Origin: CAWCTD01 sp963798455
GTDB taxonomy: Bacteria; Acidobacteriota; Terriglobia; Bryobacterales; Bryobacteraceae
NCBI GenBank assembly: GCA_963798455.1
Contig: CAWCTD010000003.1
Location: 4,030,001-4,094,000, forward strand
Reading direction: 5' to 3'
DNA: 64,000 nucleotides
Shown here: positions 1-9,388 of the stretch, in pieces
Layout: every line of letters begins with the position of its first letter
Numbering within the stretch: the first letter of the stretch is position 1
Notes under the pieces: generated by a model
What the model was told of the DNA's origin: nothing
What the model saw: the letters and a program-made list of their open reading frames with translations, nothing else
Databases searched by the model: none
Translations under genes and position numbers: made by a program

Positions 1-208
1 TGTGCTTGCCGGTCAGGACCACGAGCGGCCCATGGTGCGCGACCCTGCCCTCGCCTCGGAAGATGGCTTCTTCGTAAAGCGCGGCGGTGGGGAGGTTCCA
101 GTAGACCTTGCGGGGATTCAAGATCCCGTGGTTCTTGAGGCCGTATTCGCCGGCCGCCTGCCCCGCCTCTTTCCAGGCCGGTGATTCGATGTCGTAGTAG
201 ATGTTCAT
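1..208 (-). CDS. pckA: Phosphoenolpyruvate carboxykinase (ATP), N-terminal part, runs off the left edge
   Basis: The enzyme converts oxaloacetate and ATP to phosphoenolpyruvate, CO2 and ADP in the cytoplasm, the entry step of gluconeogenesis. Only about 69 N-terminal codons are visible. They read from ATG at 206-208 and contain the family hallmark VYWNLPTAALYEEA, followed by GEGRVAHHGPLVVLTGKH, which matches the N-terminal domain of ATP-type PckA. The nucleotide-binding and metal-binding parts lie outside the window. The start overlaps the stop of the upstream aminotransferase in an ATGA arrangement, so the two are probably co-translated. The identity is clear from the motif although the gene is partial. 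Confidence 0.88.
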   Translation of the reverse strand, partial: MNIYYDIESPAWKEAGQAAGEYGLKNHGILNPRKVYWNLPTAALYEEAIFRGEGRVAHHGPLVVLTGKH

Positions 209-1423
209 GCCCAATCCCTCACCAGCTTGCGCCCGCCGATGTAGAGCTCGTTGGCGGAGTTCGGGTCGAGAGCCCACTGAATCCGCTCGATCCCCTGTTT
301 GATCTCTCCCAAGGTCCCGCAGTAGCTGACCCGCAGGTACCCCTCCCGGCCGAATTCCTTGCCTGGCACTGTCACGACGCGAACTTTGTCGAGCAGAAAC
401 TGCGCCAGTTTCTGGGATTCCTTGTTGTAGGCGCTGAAATCGGGGAAGCAATAGAACGTCCCGCCGGGCTTGGTCACCTTGACGCCGGGGATGGCGCTAA
501 GCCTGGCAATCATCACGTTGCGGTTGTTTTCCAGAGTCATTCTCAGGGCGTCGATGGAAGACTGGATTCCGTTGAGAGCCCCCACGGCCGCCCACTGCGA
601 AGGGGTCGCGGGACCGGAGGTCTCCTGCGACTGGATGTTGGCCATGGTGCGCACCAGTTCCTTGTTCCCCACGGCCCAGCCGATGCGGAAGCCCGTCATG
701 GCGTACATCTTGGAAACGCAGTTGATTACGACGAGCTTGGAGCTCTCGGTCAGGTCCTTGGCGTACTCGTAGCAGTTGGTGGGAGTCTGGCCGTCGAAGA
801 TCAACCGGTTGTAAGTATCGTCCATGATCAGGTAGAGGCTCTTCTTCTCGCAGAACTCCACAATTTCGGCGATGAAGTCCTTCGAGTAGACCACGCCGCT
901 CGGATTGTTCGGGCTGTTCAGGATGATCGCCTTGGTGTAGGACCCCACGACGTTCCGCAATATCCTTAATGGTCGGCTGGAAGGTGCCGTCCTGAGGGTG
1001 CGCTACCACCGGCACGCCGCCCGCCAGTTTGACCATCTCCGGGTAGCTGACCCAATAAGGAGAAGGAAAGACGACTTCGTCCTTAGGGTCGATGATCGCG
1101 TGCAGCAGCACCATGATCGATTGCTTGGCGCCGCTCGAGACGATGACGTTCTCGGGGGCTACCAGCCGGCCGTAGTGCTCTTCCGTGTACCGAATGATCG
1201 CCTTCTTCAAGGCCGGAATGCCGTCGGCCGGCGTGTACTTGACGTCGCCGGTATTGAGCACCGAGGTGCAACTGAGGATGGCGTCCATGGGAGTCTTGCT
1301 CTTGGGCTCTCCACCTCCGAGATGAATGACGGGTTCGCCTTTCTCCCGGAGCAACGCAGCGGTCTCGTTAAGCTTCAGGGTGGGCGATTCCTGGATCGAC
1401 CTTGCGAGTTGGCTTAGACTCAT
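205..1423 (-). CDS. Class I/II pyridoxal-phosphate aminotransferase (apparent +1 frameshift near 960)
   Basis: This is an aspartate/aromatic-type aminotransferase of about 405 residues once the frame is restored. The first part, from ATG 1423, holds the N-terminal domain with GDVKYTPADGIPALKKAI and SSGAKQSI. The second part, in another frame, holds NSPNNPSG (pyridoxal-phosphate ring contact), the DDTYNRLIF aspartate/tyrosine pair, the Schiff-base lysine in NCVSKMYAMTGFRIGW, and the C-terminal arginine region GYLRVSYCG. Removing one G from the GG at about 960-964 joins the frames as DIANVVGSYTKAI. All active-site elements are present, so the shift is probably a sequence error. Substrate specificity cannot be told. 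The gene is translationally coupled to pckA. Confidence 0.85.
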
Positions 1424-1831
1424 ACCTTTCTTCCTTCCGATTTCGCTTTCAAAGACGCCGCCCGGTGTGAGGCGCGACTTCAGCGCTTAGGCTTGGTAGT
1501 AGTCGAATTGTTCCGCGTTGAAAACACGGCTTCGGGCGGGACGCTCAAGCGTCCAGTCGATGGATGAGTACAATTCGACATGGGCGTCTCCTCGACGGAT
1601 TTTTTCCATTATAAACCATATGGCGCGGGGAGCAAGTACCCCGGAAAGACAGCCGGGTATAGAGAGGCGTGCCTGCGGTCCGTGAGCGGCAAACTCTACC
1701 ACATGGGCTTGCGCGGCAAAGTGGCGCGCTCGACACTGGCCGATGCCCACGAGTCCCACGACGGGCGGATCTAGGCGGATTTCGCGCAAGTTTTGATTGG
1801 GATCGCCCGGCCGCTGGACCGTGGACGGACA

Positions 1832-2067
1832 TCCCCGCTCCATCGAGTTCCCTCAGTCTTTCTGGGGGGAAATCCTCCCCGCCGTGATGGCGGAATTCCT
1901 GGGCCTGCCGTGGGGGCGGGCCCGAAGTCCGCGGCGTCCTGCGCGATCTGCTAGAGAAGGCCAGGACGGATGAGGAACCGGCCGGACTGGAAGCCGTGGG
2001 ATGGTATCACTCCAAGCATCACTGGCTGGTCCTGACCGCGCGGCAGGCGTGGCGGGCTGGCCAGTAG
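1832..2067 (+). pseudogene. Possible remnant of a JAB/MPN-type metalloprotease-fold gene
   Basis: The 656-base gap between the aminotransferase and the next gene holds no intact gene. Two short stretches in different plus-strand frames resemble parts of a JAB/MPN protein. One reads IEFPQSFWGEILPAVMAEF (about 1840-1905). The other reads PEVRGVLRDLLEKA and then AVGWYHSKHHWLVLTARQAW, ending at TAG 2065-2067. The GGxEVGGVL and VGWYHSH motifs of that family are both recognisable, but the HxH is damaged and the segment between the motifs is missing. I would treat this as a decayed gene. The resemblance rests on short motifs only. Confidence 0.3.
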
Positions 2068-2079
2068 AATGGAGAGGTT

Positions 2080-2955
2080 ATGCGGGAACTCCCCTTGGTG
2101 AGCGTGGTTACGCCCAGCTACAACTCGGGACGCTTTCTCGAGGAAACGATCCGGAGCGTCCTGGCCCAGGACTATCCCCGCATCGAGTACATCGTGATGG
2201 ACGGCGGGTCCAGCGATGGCACGCTGGAGATCCTGGAGAGATACAACGAGCGATTGCGCTTCGAATCGCGACCTGATCGCGGGGCGGCTGATGCTGTCAA
2301 CAAGGGATTTGGCCTCTCCAGGGGCTCGATCTTCGCATGGTTGGGCGCTGACGATACATACCTACCCGGCGCTGTCTCAGCGGCTGTAATGGCGCTAGCG
2401 GGGAACCCGGATGCGGGGGTGGTCTATGGGGATGGCCTGTGGGTGGACGTTGCCGGGAAGCTTATTGGCCGCTATCCAACCCGGCCGTTTGACCGCGAGT
2501 TGCTGGGAAGGGAGTGTTATCTCTGCCAGCCGGCGGCCTTCATGCGCCGCGAGGCGTATGAGCGGGTCGAGGGCCTGGACCCGGGGATCGAGACGTGTTT
2601 CGACTATGACCTCTGGATGCGAATCGCCAAGTTCTACCCGATGCTGAGGATCAAGCAGTGTCTTGCCACTTCGCGAATGCACCCTGGCAACAAGACGCTG
2701 GGCAAGCGGCGCACGGTCTACTCGGAAGCCTGCCGGATCCTGCAGAAGCACTACCGTTATGTCCCGTTCCAGTGGGCCTATGACTACGCCCGGTTCCTGC
2801 TCCAAAAGCGGGACGGCTTTCTTGTGCCGTTCCAGCCTTCCCTTCCGGGTTATCTGCTGAGCCTCATTCTCGGGGTTCGATTCAACACTCGTCATTTGCC
2901 GCGGTTTCTGCGCGAGTGGCTCTCCGCGGCGAATCTCCGGTGGCCCTCAGCGTGA
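2080..2955 (+). CDS. Glycosyltransferase family 2
   Basis: This is a 291-residue GT-A fold enzyme that would move a sugar from a nucleotide sugar onto a growing surface glycan at the inner face of the membrane. The N-terminus has the nucleotide-binding strand VSVVTPSYNSGRFLEETI and the MDGGSSDGT loop. The metal-binding DxD equivalent is LGADDTYLPGA near residue 90, and a conserved FDYDLWMRIAKF follows near residue 180. No membrane segments are seen. The ATG is preceded by GGAGAGG at good spacing. The end overlaps the FkbM gene tail to tail by 9 bases. The sugar specificity cannot be deduced. Confidence 0.9.
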   Translation: MRELPLVSVVTPSYNSGRFLEETIRSVLAQDYPRIEYIVMDGGSSDGTLEILERYNERLRFESRPDRGAADAVNKGFGLSRGSIFAWLGADDTYLPGAVSAAVMALAGNPDAGVVYGDGLWVDVAGKLIGRYPTRPFDRELLGRECYLCQPAAFMRREAYERVEGLDPGIETCFDYDLWMRIAKFYPMLRIKQCLATSRMHPGNKTLGKRRTVYSEACRILQKHYRYVPFQWAYDYARFLLQKRDGFLVPFQPSLPGYLLSLILGVRFNTRHLPRFLREWLSAANLRWPSA

Positions 2956-4113
2956 GCCCACAGGTTTGAAATACGTCTTGGGAAGCACTGCCGAACACCA
3001 CTCCTGGGCCTCCGTGAACAGGCTGTAGTCCCTAAAAAAGAAACTATTTCCGTACGAGTTGGGCACGGACCAGCCATAATTGCAGTAGTAGGCGGCTTGG
3101 TCGTGTCCCCAAACGCGGTAGAGCACGATGTGATAGCGGTAACCACGCAGCCTCATCTCCTCCACCAGGCTCTGCAGCGTGTACGGCACTCCTGCCTGTC
3201 CGAAAGGAGTCTCCTTGTCCCAGAACTCGGCTGCCACCACGGGGTAGCGGAAGTCGCCCATGCCCCGGACGACCTCCAAATCGAGGCCCTCGGTATCGAT
3301 CTTGACCAGGCTGATGTCCCCCGGGATCGCACCAGATTGGTGCAGGCTGGCCAGGCTCTTGACCGGCACGGTCGTTGTGCCGGTGAAGGGCAAGTCCTCT
3401 GGCATCGAGTGCGGGACCAGACTACTGAAGGCGGTTTCGTCCACGTACTGCCTGGACGCGGACAAGTCTTTCGCCAGGTGCAGCGGCATTTCTGTGTCGC
3501 CCGACCCGAGCGCAAAGTTAAACGGATGGAAGCCTTCTCGGTTGCCGAGCCGGCTTATCAGCTTCTCGAAGACGGGGGGATTGGGTTCGAAGGCGTAGAC
3601 CTCATAGCCCGCATTCAGTAGGGATTCCGAAACCTGCCCCACATGGGCGCCGATGTCAACCGCCCTTCGGCTCGGCACGCCGGAGAACAGAAAGGCCATT
3701 AGACCCGTCTCCGGGTTGAGGAACTCGTACTTGCTGGTTTCAACGCATATCTGGAGCGACGGTTCACGGTCGGTCAGGAACCTTCCGTCACGCTGGATGG
3801 CGATGGTGGCTTCCTGGTGTGAACGCTGGGACTCCTCCAGAGCAGTAATCTGGGTTCGGAGACTTTCAAGAAGCCCTTGCTGCTGCCAGAGCACTCCTCG
3901 CTCTTTTCGGGATGCTTCCTGTGCTTGGTGGAAATTCTCCAATTGGTGGATCGAGGCCTGCAAGAGAGCGCCCTGGGTCTCAGCGATGTCCGCTATTCGA
4001 AGGCGCAGCTCATTGTCCTGTCGCTCCGACACATCCAGGCGCTCATGAACCGTTCTGACAAGCGCATGGCCGCACATGCGGAGCAATTGCCTTACCTGAT
4101 ATTTCAAGCCCAT
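2947..4113 (-). CDS. FkbM-family SAM-dependent methyltransferase with N-terminal coiled coil
   Basis: This 388-residue protein has two parts. Residues 1-120 are rich in E, Q, R and L in a heptad-like pattern and probably form a coiled coil. The rest is an FkbM-type O-methyltransferase with the SAM motif AVDIGAHVGQVSESLLNAG, the acidic strand YEVYAFEPNPPVFEKL, and LVKIDTEGLDLEVVRGM, the family signature (KIDxEGxE). FkbM enzymes methylate hydroxyl groups of sugars and polyketides. Among glycosyltransferase genes it probably methylates a surface sugar. It starts at ATG 4113 with only a weak ribosome site. The coiled coil may serve for oligomerisation or docking, which is inference. Confidence 0.85.
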   Translation of the reverse strand: MGLKYQVRQLLRMCGHALVRTVHERLDVSERQDNELRLRIADIAETQGALLQASIHQLENFHQAQEASRKERGVLWQQQGLLESLRTQITALEESQRSHQEATIAIQRDGRFLTDREPSLQICVETSKYEFLNPETGLMAFLFSGVPSRRAVDIGAHVGQVSESLLNAGYEVYAFEPNPPVFEKLISRLGNREGFHPFNFALGSGDTEMPLHLAKDLSASRQYVDETAFSSLVPHSMPEDLPFTGTTTVPVKSLASLHQSGAIPGDISLVKIDTEGLDLEVVRGMGDFRYPVVAAEFWDKETPFGQAGVPYTLQSLVEEMRLRGYRYHIVLYRVWGHDQAAYYCNYGWSVPNSYGNSFFFRDYSLFTEAQEWCSAVLPKTYFKPVGSR

Positions 4114-4233
4114 GGGTGCCCTACCATCTTAGCCGAAGGTGAGGTCATACAGCGACAGAAGCCCTCATCTGCGACTGACCGGGTGCGGTTCGAGCCTCAC
4201 CGGCTGCGCTCATCCGGGAGGCAAGAAACACTC

Positions 4234-4256
4234 AGCCGGGGCGGGGAGCCCCGGCT
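4234..4256 (-). terminator. Candidate intrinsic terminator downstream of the PEP-CTERM gene
   Basis: A perfect 9-base inverted repeat (AGCCGGGGC / GCCCCGGCT) with a 5-base loop lies about 50 bases beyond the stop of the minus-strand PEP-CTERM gene. The stem is very GC-rich, but the bases after it on the minus strand have only a weak T run. It may be a terminator or simply a stable hairpin. Confidence 0.4.
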
Positions 4257-4304
4257 GGATAGAGTTGACGTACGTGCGTATCTTCGGACTACAGAACGGG
4301 CCGT

Positions 4305-4937
4305 CTACGAGGATTTCTTCTGCCTGCGCCTGATGGCCCAAAGCAGCCCCAAGCCCGGCACCAGCAGCATCAGGGTTCCGGGTTCCGGTACTGCCGCTGC
4401 CTCGATAGAGATTCCCAAGTCCCCGTCCGTGTCGCTGTTATCGTCGTACCAACTGTCGATGACCCCAACCGCCAGGAAGGTGGCGCCTGTCGGAATGGTC
4501 ACGATCGTGGGTGCGCCCGTTGGGACCGCGAAGTCCCACGGGATGTCCGTGGCCAGGCCCCCTGGGTATGTCAGATTCGTCCCCCCGATCGGGTCACCGT
4601 TAATGTTTTGAATGGAGGAGGTCCGATATAGCAGCGTTTCATCCGAATTCACCGCGGCCATATCTGTGAAGATCGCCCCGAGCGGCATCGCGAGTTCCGG
4701 GCACGGATTGCCGACGTAGAAACAAGAGTCGCCGAGTGTTTGCAGCGAAATGTCCATCCCTGGTGTAAGGCCCAGCAACCCGAGGTTGATGAACAGCGGG
4801 TCAGTGTATCCCGTCGAGGTCGGGTCCACTCGAAGGTACGTGTCGGTCGGAAGGACAGGATAGATCGTGGCACCGTAGGCCGAACCAGCCAGAAATGCCG
4901 TCAGAGCAATGCAGGTTAAGAGTGTCTTGTTGCGCAT
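4305..4937 (-). CDS. Secreted PEP-CTERM sorting-signal protein
   Basis: This 210-residue exported protein has an N-terminal signal peptide (residues 1-22, hydrophobic run TLLTCIALTAFLAGSAYG). The C-terminal PEP-CTERM tripartite tag is VPEPGT, then a hydrophobic helix LMLLVPGLGLLWAI, then a basic RRRQKK tail. In this system the exosortase cuts the tag and the protein reaches the surface, usually with exopolysaccharide. The body is acidic, rich in T, D and P, and carries a D-rich stretch DDNSDTDGDLG that could bind calcium; I recognise no named domain in it. The start is firm, with GGAGG five bases before ATG. The 70 bases upstream are unusually AT-rich for this window and probably contain the promoter. 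No exosortase gene is in view. Confidence 0.9.
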   Translation of the reverse strand: MRNKTLLTCIALTAFLAGSAYGATIYPVLPTDTYLRVDPTSTGYTDPLFINLGLLGLTPGMDISLQTLGDSCFYVGNPCPELAMPLGAIFTDMAAVNSDETLLYRTSSIQNINGDPIGGTNLTYPGGLATDIPWDFAVPTGAPTIVTIPTGATFLAVGVIDSWYDDNSDTDGDLGISIEAAAVPEPGTLMLLVPGLGLLWAIRRRQKKSS

Positions 4938-5008
4938 GTACGCCTCCGAAGAATTAATCTACCATCTTTCTCCACTGGATACAATACCTTTTTCCAATAA
5001 AAATGACC

Positions 5009-6326
5009 TCAGGTCATGGTAGTACCGGAACCCCAGGATCCGGCACGTTCCCGGCCCCCATACCCGGCAAAGACGTCCTCGAACCGTGTATCGGCGGGTC
5101 TGCCCTGATGGATCGAGGTCTCCAGCCATTCCACGACGCCGCGGTCGGAGAAAGCTGGCGCGATGGCGGCGGCATTCGTTCGTATCTCCAATTGCACGTG
5201 TGGCTTACACAGATGTTCCATGGCTGAGGCGACAGCACCGGGCTCATAGGGAACCGTGATCCCCAACCCAAAATGCTTCACAAATCGGGCAGCACAGGTC
5301 GCCTCGCTCCCCACCGTCAAGATGGGGATGTGGGAGGTGGCTGCGGCGAAGAGGATACGGCCGGGGAGGCTGAAGACGGCCACTCCCTTGTTCCGTTCTC
5401 CCCCCCCCAGTCGTCCCGACCGGGACGATCACAAACGGATGATTCCGGAGGATACCGGCCAGTTGGGGTTCAGGGACCAGGCCATGTGGCGTAATTCCGG
5501 CGCGTGCGAGGTCCTCCGGCGGGAACTTCAGCAGGGGAGAACGGTTGTTTCCGTACCAGTCAATCCCGCGGCCGCAGGTCTCAAGAGCCACGCACAAGCG
5601 GTCGAACCACAGTTGGTCCCAGAAGTTGCCCAGCAAAACACCTTTCCCCCCTTCGCTCTCGGGCGGAACAGCCACTGGCACTGTCGCTACGAGATCCGCC
5701 GGAACAACCGCAGGCAAGAGGTAGAATGGCAACCCGTACTTCTGCTCATAGGCGAGGCGCAATTCAGGGTGTGTGGCCAGCCGCAGAGCCGACTTGGTCA
5801 GGAATTCCCGCATAAGATCGTCGGGGATCCCCTGGCTGGCGATGTTCTGGTCATCCATGAGGTAGGCGCAGAGCGCGACGCCGAAGGTTTCCTTAATGGC
5901 GATCGACGTCATCAGTTCATCAGCCTGAAATGGGACCGAGAGAACGCCTGACACTCGCCGGCCGGCAAGGGCGCGGAGCACGTTGTGGAACCACTCTGGC
6001 CGGGGTTGGCCTTGTTGCGGGATCTTAACGTCCCAGTCGCCGAAGTCATGTCCTCCCCAGTCATCCCTCGCTCGGATGCAAAAAATGTTGCGTTTGCCGG
6101 CCAGAATCCGCTTGACCAGGGGACCCGTGCCGTGCCGGTCATTAATCTCATTCGTCGTGACAACGACATACACGGGTTCGGCGCAGATTGGTGCAGGCTC
6201 TGGGGAGCAGCCGGCGCGCTCACCGGCAATATGTTGATCCGAGCCCCCGGCTTCAACCTCTGATAAAGTCATTTGGTTGAGTTTGGTGCGTAGAGTGCGG
6301 TTGTGGGAGAAGACCGAGTCCAGCAT
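5009..6326 (-). CDS. Glycosyltransferase-like protein, tandem paralogue of the next gene (frameshift in a G9 run)
   Basis: This is a protein of about 438 residues, paralogous along its length to the gene immediately upstream. The shared landmarks are NDRHGTG, LCAYLMDDQN, GIPDDLMREFL and SALRLATHPELRLAYE. A Rossmann-like C-terminal half contains RILFAAATSHIPILTVGS. The layout suggests a GT-B-type glycosyltransferase, but I cannot assign a CAZy family. The frame breaks in a run of nine G (plus-strand C at 5400-5408). With eight G the protein continues VGTTGGGERNKGVAVFSLPG, matching the paralogue's ending. Only three bases separate this gene from the upstream paralogue, so they form one operon. 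Confidence 0.7.
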
Positions 6327-6329
6327 TGC

Positions 6330-7583
6330 CTATCGTTTCGTCAGTCCCTTCGCCGCAAGCAGGTGCGCGAGGTCGGGCATTTCGGCCGGCATCAGGTCCT
6401 CGTACCTGCCGTCGATGGGCTCGCCGCGGGCGAGCGATTCCCAGATCCACTCCCCGGCGCCTGCATCCGTGAACCGCTCCGCGGCCAGGAGCGCATTGCG
6501 GCGCATCGCGAGGTTAGTCTCGGGCTGGGTGATGGCCTCGACCGCGTTAAGAAAGGACCGGCGGCTGTAGTCGGCCACCAGCCCGATGCCAAACTGTTTC
6601 AAGAAGCTGGCTGCCCCGGTTTGAGGGCTCCCCAAGACCACAACCGGGATTTGCGAGGTCGCCATAAGGTACACCAGCCGGCTGGGGAGGCTCAGTTGAG
6701 CGATGAAGCTGTGGTCGTCTTCGTGGCACAACGTCCCGGTCGGCAGCACCGCGAACCACTCCCCGCGCAGGGTCCTGACGAGTTCTTCCTCCGGGACCGG
6801 GTCGTGGGGCACGATCGAATCGGCGGTCAGCTCCTCCCGGGTGCATTCGACCCAGCGAAACTGGCCGTTGCAGTACCAGGACAACGTCACGCCCGAGTTT
6901 CTCACCGTCTCTCGGAGCTGGCTCAGCCAATGGTGGCCCCAGATGTTGCCGATGATTATGCCGTGGTTCCGGCGCTCATCGGCCGGAGGCGGATTCAGGA
7001 GCGAGAGGATCATGTGGCCTGTAACGACGGGAGGCATGTACCAGATCTTCAAGCCGAACTTCAGCTCATACGCGATCCGGAGCTCGGGAGAGATCGCCAG
7101 GCGCAGCGCGGATTTCGACAGCAGTTCCCGCATGAGGTCGTCCGGGATGCCGTCCGCGCAGATGTTCTGATCGTCCATGAGGTACGTGCACAGCGGCACG
7201 CCGTAAATCTCCTTCACCGCCAACGCTGTCCGTACGTCGTCGGCGTAGTAGGGCACGCAAAGGGCCCTCCCTGCGGTGCTCGAGCCCATCGCGGTGAGCA
7301 CGGAGGAGAACACCGCATCCCTGGGCTGGCCGCGGTTGGGCAACCGCAGAGCGATCTCCCCGAACTCGTGATGCCCATCGTAGAGATCGCGGGATCGGAT
7401 TGAGATAATGTCCGGGGCTCCATGGAACAGCCTGCGAAGAAGTACACCCGTTCCGTGCCGGTCGTTCACCTCCATGCCGGTGATGACCACGTCGCCGTTC
7501 TGCACCCCGACGTGCCCCCCGGTCAGCGCCAGCAGCTTGCGGACGAGTGCGTGGAGGTCAACGGTCAGGCCGGGAGAAGCCAT
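6330..7583 (-). CDS. Glycosyltransferase-like protein, intact paralogue
   Basis: The intact 417-residue member of the tandem pair. It starts at ATG 7583 with AGAGGAAA at a proper distance; the upstream TTG at 7586 is less likely. Conserved blocks are VNDRHGTGVLLRRLF near residue 40, LCTYLMDDQNICADGIPDDL near 130, a nucleotide-sugar-like region HGIIIGNIWGHHWLSQL near 215, and a C-terminal block LPSRLVYLMATSQIPVVVLG. The fold is probably GT-B with the donor site in the C-terminal half. No signal peptide or membrane segment is seen. Neighbouring glycosyltransferase and methyltransferase genes suggest a role in capsule, O-antigen or glycoprotein glycan synthesis. The function is inferred from context and overall pattern only. 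Confidence 0.65.
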   Translation of the reverse strand: MASPGLTVDLHALVRKLLALTGGHVGVQNGDVVITGMEVNDRHGTGVLLRRLFHGAPDIISIRSRDLYDGHHEFGEIALRLPNRGQPRDAVFSSVLTAMGSSTAGRALCVPYYADDVRTALAVKEIYGVPLCTYLMDDQNICADGIPDDLMRELLSKSALRLAISPELRIAYELKFGLKIWYMPPVVTGHMILSLLNPPPADERRNHGIIIGNIWGHHWLSQLRETVRNSGVTLSWYCNGQFRWVECTREELTADSIVPHDPVPEEELVRTLRGEWFAVLPTGTLCHEDDHSFIAQLSLPSRLVYLMATSQIPVVVLGSPQTGAASFLKQFGIGLVADYSRRSFLNAVEAITQPETNLAMRRNALLAAERFTDAGAGEWIWESLARGEPIDGRYEDLMPAEMPDLAHLLAAKGLTKR

Positions 7584-7635
7584 CAAGATTTCCTCTGTTC
7601 CACCAGAGTTTCAGTCGAGATTCTACCATGCGACC

Positions 7636-9375
7636 CTAACGATCGAGCGCAGCCGGGGTGCGAGTTGGGGAGGGAGCCGGGGCGGCGGGCAGCAGTTCCA
7701 CAAACCGGCCCACGGGCGTATACCAGGTCTTACCGAGCCGAAACGCGCCCCGCAGAGCATCGTAGTAGGCCTCGGCTCTCTCATTCTCGACGAGCGTCGT
7801 CATCCATCCCACGAAGTCCTCCCTCTTCTGCACCCACAGCGAACACGCCACCACGCGGCGCCCGGCCGCAAAAGCTTGTCCGATCCGCCGTTTCACGATC
7901 TCGGCCGCCGCTGCCGCGGAGGTGCCCCGCCGGTCCGTAAACGGGGTGAACAACTGGATGCCCTCGGTGGTGTACCTGTTCCAGTCGCCGTTGAGGACTT
8001 CGACGTACCACCAGGTGTCCCAAGTCTCGAATCCGTGTGAGACGGTGGTGACTCGGTCCGGGGGGAACAGGCGCTCCAATTCCCGAACTTCGGCCACGGC
8101 CCGGCTGTCCGCTCCGCGCGACGCCGACATAATTCTGGCCGTCCACATTCCGTTCATCAGAAAGAGCAGGGTCAGCGATGCAACCACGAGCCGAAATGTC
8201 CGGGTGGACAGGTTGAGATGCAGGTAGTTCAGAACGACGATCAAGGCCGTGATCGAGATGAACATTGGCTGCATCTGCCACTGCGGATCGTGGGGGAAGA
8301 CGTACAGACTCTCGAGTTCTCCCACGCCAAACAGGACCACCCCGATACCCGCAAGGAGCCTGAGATGGCCGCTCGTGCGCCGGTCGAGCAAAGCCCAGAC
8401 AGAAACGCCCATACACAACGCCCAATAGAGCCACGAAACGATCATGGGCCTGAGCAGATCCGGGTAGGCGAGAACACGGTAGTCTCCCAGGCTGCGCGCG
8501 CCGCTAAAGTAATTTCCAATGCCGATCAGTGCGTAGAGGAACTTGTTCGCCGTAAAGCCGGACCATCCGTCCGGGCCCGCCTTCGTCGGGTACAAGATCT
8601 CCCGTAGAGGGGATGACAGACCCGGATACAGCAAGTGCACGATCAGCGCAGCGACTGCGGCCATCCCCAGCAGCAAGAGGGGACAGGCCGCCAGCAGCCA
8701 GACGGGGCGCTTGCGCTTCACCACCAAAACAAGCTGGGCGGCGCCGAGCGCGACCACCACGGGAATCATCAGCGTCCAGTGAAAGACTGTCGTCAGCACC
8801 ACCGAGCCAGCGCATAGCACGAGCCGGCGGAACTTGCGCGTTTGAACGTACGCGAAAAAATGCAGCACCGCTAACACGAAGAAAGCGTAAGCAGGCGTGA
8901 CATCTTCTGAGTTAACGCTGTGCAGAAGAACAAAGCCCGTGGAGGCGTGGGCAAATGCCACCAAAAGGGCCGCGGTGACGGAGGAGGTGAAGCGGAGAGC
9001 CAGCAGGAATACGGCACACGAGGAGAGAGCGGAAAAAAGGGCGTTGAGCACTGCCATCTTGCGGTACGTCACAACCTTGCCGGGAATTCCGTATGAGACG
9101 GCTTGATCGGGAATGAGCCGGCAGAGCAGCCCGTAGGCCGGTAAGTAGAACAGGTCTCCCGTATCAACCGGCCGATCCGTGCCGAGTTCCCACGCGTGTA
9201 CCCACGGGGACTTCCACAGACCGTTAGCTGTGGCGAGATTCGTGTTGTCCAGGTACACGATCAAGCCGATGTAGACAGTGGCCAAGGAGACGAACAGCAG
9301 GCACGCGACCCAGTATCGGCTCGGGATCCGGAACCGGCCCGATGTTGCCGGTTGATCTCCTGGTTGGGTTGACAT
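7636..9375 (-). CDS. Multi-pass membrane protein, GT-C/ArnT-like glycosyltransferase candidate
   Basis: This 579-residue integral membrane protein has about ten hydrophobic segments between residues 20 and 420. A C-terminal soluble domain follows, with HGFETWDTWWYVEVLNGDW and TPVGRFVELLPA. The topology, with acidic residues in the first external loop (YLDNTN and ELGTDRPVDTGD), resembles lipid-phosphate-sugar-dependent GT-C enzymes such as ArnT and PMT, but no definitive motif is visible. It is a close paralogue of the protein at 11728-13662, and each lies just downstream of a GT2 gene or its remnant. GT2 enzymes of that kind make polyprenyl-phosphate sugars, the donors GT-C enzymes use. The ATG at 9373-9375 opens a shared N-terminus MSTQPG. 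Confidence 0.6.
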   Translation of the reverse strand: MSTQPGDQPATSGRFRIPSRYWVACLLFVSLATVYIGLIVYLDNTNLATANGLWKSPWVHAWELGTDRPVDTGDLFYLPAYGLLCRLIPDQAVSYGIPGKVVTYRKMAVLNALFSALSSCAVFLLALRFTSSVTAALLVAFAHASTGFVLLHSVNSEDVTPAYAFFVLAVLHFFAYVQTRKFRRLVLCAGSVVLTTVFHWTLMIPVVVALGAAQLVLVVKRKRPVWLLAACPLLLLGMAAVAALIVHLLYPGLSSPLREILYPTKAGPDGWSGFTANKFLYALIGIGNYFSGARSLGDYRVLAYPDLLRPMIVSWLYWALCMGVSVWALLDRRTSGHLRLLAGIGVVLFGVGELESLYVFPHDPQWQMQPMFISITALIVVLNYLHLNLSTRTFRLVVASLTLLFLMNGMWTARIMSASRGADSRAVAEVRELERLFPPDRVTTVSHGFETWDTWWYVEVLNGDWNRYTTEGIQLFTPFTDRRGTSAAAAAEIVKRRIGQAFAAGRRVVACSLWVQKREDFVGWMTTLVENERAEAYYDALRGAFRLGKTWYTPVGRFVELLPAAPAPSPTRTPAALDR

Positions 9376-9388
9376 GGCTTAGCCGGTT

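Noticed and set aside
1480..1581. A 33-codon minus-strand ORF just upstream of the aminotransferase, with GGAG before its ATG and a short GGACGCT/AGCGTCC hairpin inside
   Set aside because: It could be a leader peptide, but nothing about its residues points to attenuation, and chance ORFs of this size are common.
4114..4304. A small plus-strand ORF opposite the gap before the FkbM gene
   Set aside because: It has no ribosome site or domain, and the gap is better explained as untranslated sequence with a terminator-like hairpin.
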